A stretch of 64,000 bases of DNA from Xestospongia bergquistia (lineage: Eukaryota; Porifera; Demospongiae; Haplosclerida; Petrosiidae): contig OZ014421.1 in NCBI GenBank assembly GCA_963965975.1, positions 1,555,001 through 1,619,000 of the forward strand. Direction: 5' to 3'. Made by a program: the position numbers and the translations under genes. The notes below the pieces were generated by a model, which saw only the letters and a program-made list of their open reading frames with translations, did not search any database and was not told the origin of the DNA. Shown piece after piece: positions 58,651 through 64,000 of this stretch (position 1 is the stretch's first letter; each line of letters begins with the position of its first letter).

Positions 58651-58654
58651 TTGA

Positions 58655-59400
58655 ATAAGGTTTCTAAGACATTTAAAGAGCATTACCGCATATACTTTCA
58701 TCAAGGAAGATGGCTTAAAGCAAAAGATTCTCGTAGCATTTCCTCTAGTCCACTTGATGTGTCACCACAACCATTATCACTGGCTATTTAACCAAATTCT
58801 ACTGAAAGTAATATAATTAGTGAAGAGATTGTTACTTTTGTGCCAGATGATGAAGGTATATAAGTTCCAACTGACAGTGAGCCTCAGTACACTATTGCTA
58901 CTACTTAAGCAACATGACTATAGACTTCATGATAACTGCTATAGTTACTTTATATATCAATTGTAGAGTCTTGCTAGTTAACTATTTTTTAAATGTAAAT
59001 TCATCTTATATGCCTCCAGTAGATATTTTTGTTCGCAGAAACTGAATATTGGGAAGAAAATGATATGGATTACTTTCAAACTCACTACTTGGGTTCTGAG
59101 GAAGCACCACCTCTAACCAAAGGATTTAATAATGATAAAATTGATTTTGGAAGAGGAAGCTACTGTGTGGTGGATTGTTCTTTTTACATGTTTTTCAAAC
59201 TCCTCATAAAGTGCCTGCATGAGCAATGGAATGGCTTTTAAAATTTTTGGAAATCGTTATTTGCTTTTTAGGTAAATTTGCTGACACTATAAAATGGCTA
59301 GCATCACATTTACCAAACATTAATTACTTGAAAGCAAAATATTTACAAGAACAAATTGTACAGGCAGAAATCCAATTTTTGTGATCATGTGTTAGCTAAA
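58655..59400 (+). pseudogene. Transposon gene remnant with zinc-finger-like N-terminus, copy 2
   Basis: SKTFKEHYRIYFHQGRWLKA continues as in copy 1 and stops after PQPLSLAI. Further blocks downstream are ETEYWEENDMDYFQTHYLGS (59038 on) and KFADTIKWLASHLPNINYLK (near 59275), interrupted by stops. No transposase catalytic motif is visible. The family is unidentified. Confidence 0.45.
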
Positions 59401-59430
59401 ATAACATCCCAACAAGATCAGGAAGAACAA

Positions 59431-59738
59431 TTACTTTTTACCAATTTCATTGGCTTTCTCCAAGTCTATGTCTATTTCGACTGTTTCCTTTGATTTGACA
59501 GCTTCTGTGTAACCAAATTCTGTTTCATTGAATGTTACATTTCTTCGTATGATAACTTTTGATGTTTTCTCAACAAGTAACCTGTATCCTTTGATGTCTT
59601 TACTACAGCCAACATAGTGTAGTTTATCAGATTTCTTGTCCAACTTTCGTTGTTGAGCAGCTGGTACATGAGCAAATGCTATACACCCAAACACGTTTAG
59701 GTGGCTGAGTTTTGGCTTCAGACGCGCAATCTGTCGCT
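59431..59738 (-). pseudogene. Ty1/Copia retrotransposon pol fragment (integrase end)
   Basis: The frame reads RLKPKLSHLNVFGCIAFAHV, then RKLDKKSDKLHYVGCSKDIK, GYRLL and VIIRRNVTFNETEFG. This order (HLxVFGC, KLDxKS, FVGxSxxxKGYRL, RxVxFxE) is diagnostic of the integrase C-terminal region of Copia elements. No LTR, protease or reverse transcriptase is present, so it is a short remnant. It lies inside the copy-specific 1-kb stretch that is missing from the duplicate near 6280. Confidence 0.85.
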
Positions 59739-59856
59739 AAGTTTTAAATAATATGAACAGACTACAAGAGAGGGAGAGGGGGGACAAAGTAGCTTAGAAG
59801 TACAAACGATCACAACAGAAAAGAACCAAAAATAGATATAGCTTATGATAGGACAA

Positions 59857-61506
59857 CAAAAAAAGGTGCCCAAGAACTCAAAACTCATTAAACACCTAAC
59901 TTAATGACATATACAATAATCAACACGTACAGATGTACTTATTACACAACTGCCAAATTACATATATAGAGAGTCATCTAAAAGTTAAAAATATAAATTA
60001 TTACATTACAATAACATACATACTGGACTTTAAAACATTTGAGGAATATCGAGAGAGACTATTATTGCAAACAAGGTCACACTATTTCAGTGAAGCATTC
60101 TTCACATAATAGCAATTACTCACATCCACAGTGAAGTCTATACAGTCAATCTCAATCTCATCCATTACAGCTTTGACTTTGCTCAACTTGTTTTATAAAA
60201 CACTTTGGTTTCAATACGTACTAACATTGAATGATTATTAGTTTTCATTCAATTATTTTATCAATAAAAGTGTTTTATTATTAAGAGTTTGACTAAAATA
60301 GAAACAGATCTAGATATATTGCTTTTATCAATTCATTGTTACTTAGATTGCATACATATCTAGCTACTGTGGTATAAACAATTACTGCATACTATTATAC
60401 TTACCGAATCAACAGCTCATACACTTCAATCAATGACCTCAGAAATAATAGTACTGCATACAGTGGAACACACTGACCACATTGAAAAGATGACTACCCT
60501 ATAGTCTGTATCCTAAGAGATACTATATTTCAAGTGATAGTTATGACAATGACACCATTAATACTAGTTACTTCAACATGTATCATCATTGGCTAATATA
60601 TATAGTTGTTCCTTGCATAATCTGTTTGATATGTTCTATAGAGTTAAATATGGCAAAGTGCCTGTTAGGTAAGAAATCACTATCATGTAGTGAGACGAGA
60701 CAGTCTCCATTGTTTTTAAGAAGTAAACCTGTACATTTTGGATAATTCTATGAAACAACTACTGAGTTTTGTAAGTAGCTATATAGAATGAAAATTAGTT
60801 TGGAGTAATTAAGAGTTATTCCTAGCAGATGTTGACTAAAGTACTCATTTCCATTATAAATGGCTACTTAAGTATATTATCACGAGTTAATGACTTAGTC
60901 AGCGAGCTTTCATTTTTAGTGACACATATTTTAAACATCAAGCATACACACGCAAATCATATAACGCCAACCTAGTGGGCGTTTATGCATGAGGCTAACA
61001 AGTAGTAATTACTTATCGTGGTACATAGATTATTATTATTATATAATGTACTATCATAACTATCACATGAACTTGTATGATCTACTGTTTGTGTGACTTT
61101 TGTTCACAGTATTGTGCTGCTAGCAGGTTTACTCAAGACTATGTAACACCAAAAAAATAAAAAAGTCATTGATCTGACTCCATGCTTCATACGTTACTGC
61201 ATCTTAATCCAGAAATAATGACATCTAAAAGATGTAACAAATTCACGTTTGACTCTTGTTTGGTTTTGCAAAATATGAAGTATACTTTAATGAGAATAAA
61301 TAAGTTAATTGAAAACCGCTTCCTATGAATAATCAAATATTCATAGTTGAGCGGCGCGCTTCACGCGCTTGAGTTTCTCAGTGACCCTGGCTACTAGTGT
61401 CTATCTCTTTTCACAAGTAAGGTATGTATCATTACTATTTTGATTTTATTTCCAATGTACTTACGTTTTGTTGTATGAAACCTTAAGATCACAAAATATC
61501 GCCATC
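59857..61506. repeat. Upstream flank of receptor C, duplicate of 6290-7673
   Basis: Close base-for-base match with the DNA before receptor A. A stretch at about 61090-61370 is present only here. No gene is seen. Confidence 0.75.
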
Positions 61507-64000
61507 ATGAGCTGGTGTCATATCTATTATATAACTTCAGTTATACTGTATATCTACAGTACGTGTGTTACTGCTTCTGAGTATTATGTCTCTGCAGGAG
61601 CGCCTTGTCCTTCTACTAATGCACCTTGTTACAGTCTTTCCTACTATACTGCTAATTATAAATCTTACTTCACTAGTGATACAATCTTCTACTTCCAAGA
61701 GGGAACTCACACTCTACATGGTACATTGAAGATCAGCAATGTAAGTAATATAACACTACAGGGATTGGGTCATATAGAGCAAAGTTTTCACGAGAAAGTT
61801 CTGCAATCTACTTCAGTAATAATGTGCAGTAACAACAACAACACAGGTATAAAATTTAGTAGTAGCAGAGATGTTGTACTAAAATCATTAACATTAGCAA
61901 ATTGTGCAGTGTTTGACAGTTACTTACAAATAAATATTAGCTTGCTCTTTGTGGACATCAATATTGTCAGGCTAGAACGGGTATCAGTCCAGAATGGTTC
62001 AGGTTTTGGCCTTGTTCTTGAAAATGTTTTTGATGTGTTAATTGCCAATTCGTCATTTGCAAAAAATCAACCACTTAAGACATGTACTGATTGTTTAGGT
62101 GGTAATGCATACATTCTGTATTATGACCAACGCACTAATAAAACACAGTACAATTTTTCTATTATACAATCAAATTTCACATTTGGATTAAATCGTAAAG
62201 GCTGTACCAGGGAGAAAGGCTACTATATCATTCAATCTAGTGGAGGGCTTAGTGTATACTTATTGTCTACACAATCATACAAGATACAGTTTATAATTGA
62301 AAGTGTTGTGTTCTACAATAACATTGCTAACGTTGGGGCAAACTTCCTATTCTTTGCTAACAACACTGGTCTCTATTCTTTAGTAATGAACAACACTATT
62401 AGTACTTATGGCAAAGCATTGATATTTAGCACAGATAACTATGAATGTACTTCTGGAGCAGGTATGACTTTGCTACAGGTATACACACCCAGCAATGAAT
62501 CTGAGATAATTGTTGAAAATTGTATTTTTGCACACAATTTTGCTCAAGATTTTGGAGGAGGTGTAGCAATTGGTTTGTTAGCCACTGCTGGTAATATTGA
62601 GTTTAAAAATTGTACTATATACAACAATACAGCATACTATGGATCAGGTATGGGTCTGTATGGATTTTCTTCTGTACTGCTAACTTTTAAGTTTGCAGAC
62701 ATTTCATTTAATTCCAATAAAGTACCCAAAAAGGTTGATACATTTCAATCAGCTTTATTATTAGTATATATTGAAAATGTTATATTTGAACAAATTGATG
62801 TTAGTAATCATGACACTACTGGTTTATTGAGTTATAATAGTCAGTTAACATTTAATAAAAATGCCAACTTTGTAAACAATTCAGGGATTTTAGGTGGTGG
62901 TATGGCTTTATATGATTCATCTCATTTAATACTAAAAGAACAAACAAACATATCATTTGTCAATAATTATGCTAGTGAATCAGGTGGAGGAATCTTTGTA
63001 TCAGAAACATTCATAGCTCGTGACTTTCCCACTTTTTGTTTCTTTAGATTTGAACACGATCACAGCACTAATGCAAAATTATATTTTCTTAATAATAAAG
63101 CCAAAATATCAGGTGATGTCCTATATGGTGGTAATGTGGATTATTGTATAAATGGACACGAATTTCTCAACATTTTAATTACTCCCAACAGACAGGACTA
63201 TCAGTAGTGTCATCAGATCCCATTGAAGTATGCTTTTGTGAACAAAATATACCTAATTGCTCTGTTACTAACATTAATATAACTGCAATGCCTGGTATTA
63301 ATGTCAATATATCACTAGCTACTGTTGGCTCGAGAAATGGTTTAACCAAAGGTGTGATAAAACTGACAGGCTTGGATAGTTCATTCAAAGTACAAACTGT
63401 CAACACTAGACTAAATTCAAATTGTACTGATGTTACATTTAGTGCAACAGCAAATAGTACAACGAATACAGTACAAGTCTATGTAACACTCGAGAAGTCT
63501 TTTTTACATTTATATGATCCTTTAGGTAAATTGATTGAAGTTACTTTTCAGTCCTGTCCAATTGCTTTTCCATTAGATATTACGAATAATGCTTGTGCTT
63601 GTATATCTGAATTAGAGAAAACACCAACAATAAGATGTGATGTCAATACTCAAACTATAACTAGACATGGTGAAATGTGGATTGGTTATAATAATGACAA
63701 TGATTGTGTTATTGTTCATCCAAATTGCCCCTTTGATTATTGTAGTGACAATAATGTTAGTTTTACATTTAACATGACAGAGGAACAATGTCTTAACAAT
63801 CGATCTGGACTACTTTGTGGGCAATGTCATGAAGGACTTAGTCTCATGGTAGGTTCCAATCAATGTGGACAATGTACTAATAACTACATAGCTCTTATCA
63901 TTCCATTTGCTTTAGTTGGTATAGCACTGGTAGCTGTCATCATAGCTTTAAACTTAACTGTGTCTGTTGGTACAATCAATGGACTTATATTTTATGCTAA
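61507..64000 (+). pseudogene. Surface protein of the beta-helix/multipass family, copy C (frameshifted, runs off the window)
   Basis: Start ATG at 61507 (MSWCHIYYITSV), chosen because it aligns with copies A and B; an in-frame ATG 13 codons upstream is not shared as a start. It is very close to copy A throughout the ectodomain. At 63173-63176 there are four T where copy A has five, giving a frameshift after GHEFLNI and a stop at about 63205. Beyond this point the original frame is open to the window end, through CPFDYC, RSGLLCGQC and the first membrane segment. It is either a very young pseudogene, a polymorphic null allele, or a sequencing error. Confidence 0.85.

Noticed and set aside
58543-58791. 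82-codon ORF starting MYLLKQNDHIPN
   Set aside because: It joins the antisense of CHFR-like exons to the transposon remnant across a deletion junction and is not one protein.

Overview
The window looks like nuclear DNA of an early-branching animal, most probably a demosponge of the Amphimedon type. It is AT-rich, has short introns (many of 50-80 bp) with GT-AG ends, metazoan genes (CHFR, CDK1-like, SHIPPO-repeat and DUF1917-like sequences) and many recent tandem duplications, and shows no bacterial operon structure. The species assignment is an inference; gene structures were read by eye from splice phases.

Four copies (A-D) of one gene dominate: Kelch repeats, a Gln/Glu-rich coiled coil and a TKL-like protein kinase, all on + at 500-2750 (5' end outside the window), 22783-26799, 38615-42528 and 47622-51438. 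Tail-to-tail with each lies a minus-strand remnant of a SHIPPO-repeat (STPG/ODF3-like) gene that is too fragmented to show as a long ORF. Only copy B keeps all five visible exons; A and D keep the first three and C keeps the last two.

Three single-exon genes encode large surface proteins with a signal peptide, a beta-helix-like ectodomain, a Cys-rich module and about eight membrane segments: 7674-11270, 16366-19863, and 61507 to the right edge (with a one-base frameshift). Fragments of further copies lie at 11971-12090 and 20936-21680. Receptor genes and Kelch-kinase genes alternate, and their flanks belong to the same duplicated blocks.

Between kinase copies B, C and D lies a second duplicated block: a coiled-coil gene (33506-37240, 11 phase-consistent exons), running into CDK1-like kinase pseudogenes (37180-38401 and 46095-47407) that lack the PSTAIRE helix. 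The same block carries two broken halves of an unnamed transposon-like gene in opposite orientations. A truncated, decaying CHFR (minus, 3737-5954) lies between kinase A and receptor A, and its last exons recur at 58413-58650.

Mobile and repeated DNA includes a MULE transposon with TIRs and a likely 9-bp target duplication (28141-29799), a long foldback element (13690-14930), a Copia pol fragment, a 58-bp minisatellite, and several microsatellites. The 52.2-58.1 kb stretch is mostly non-coding with decayed gene fragments.
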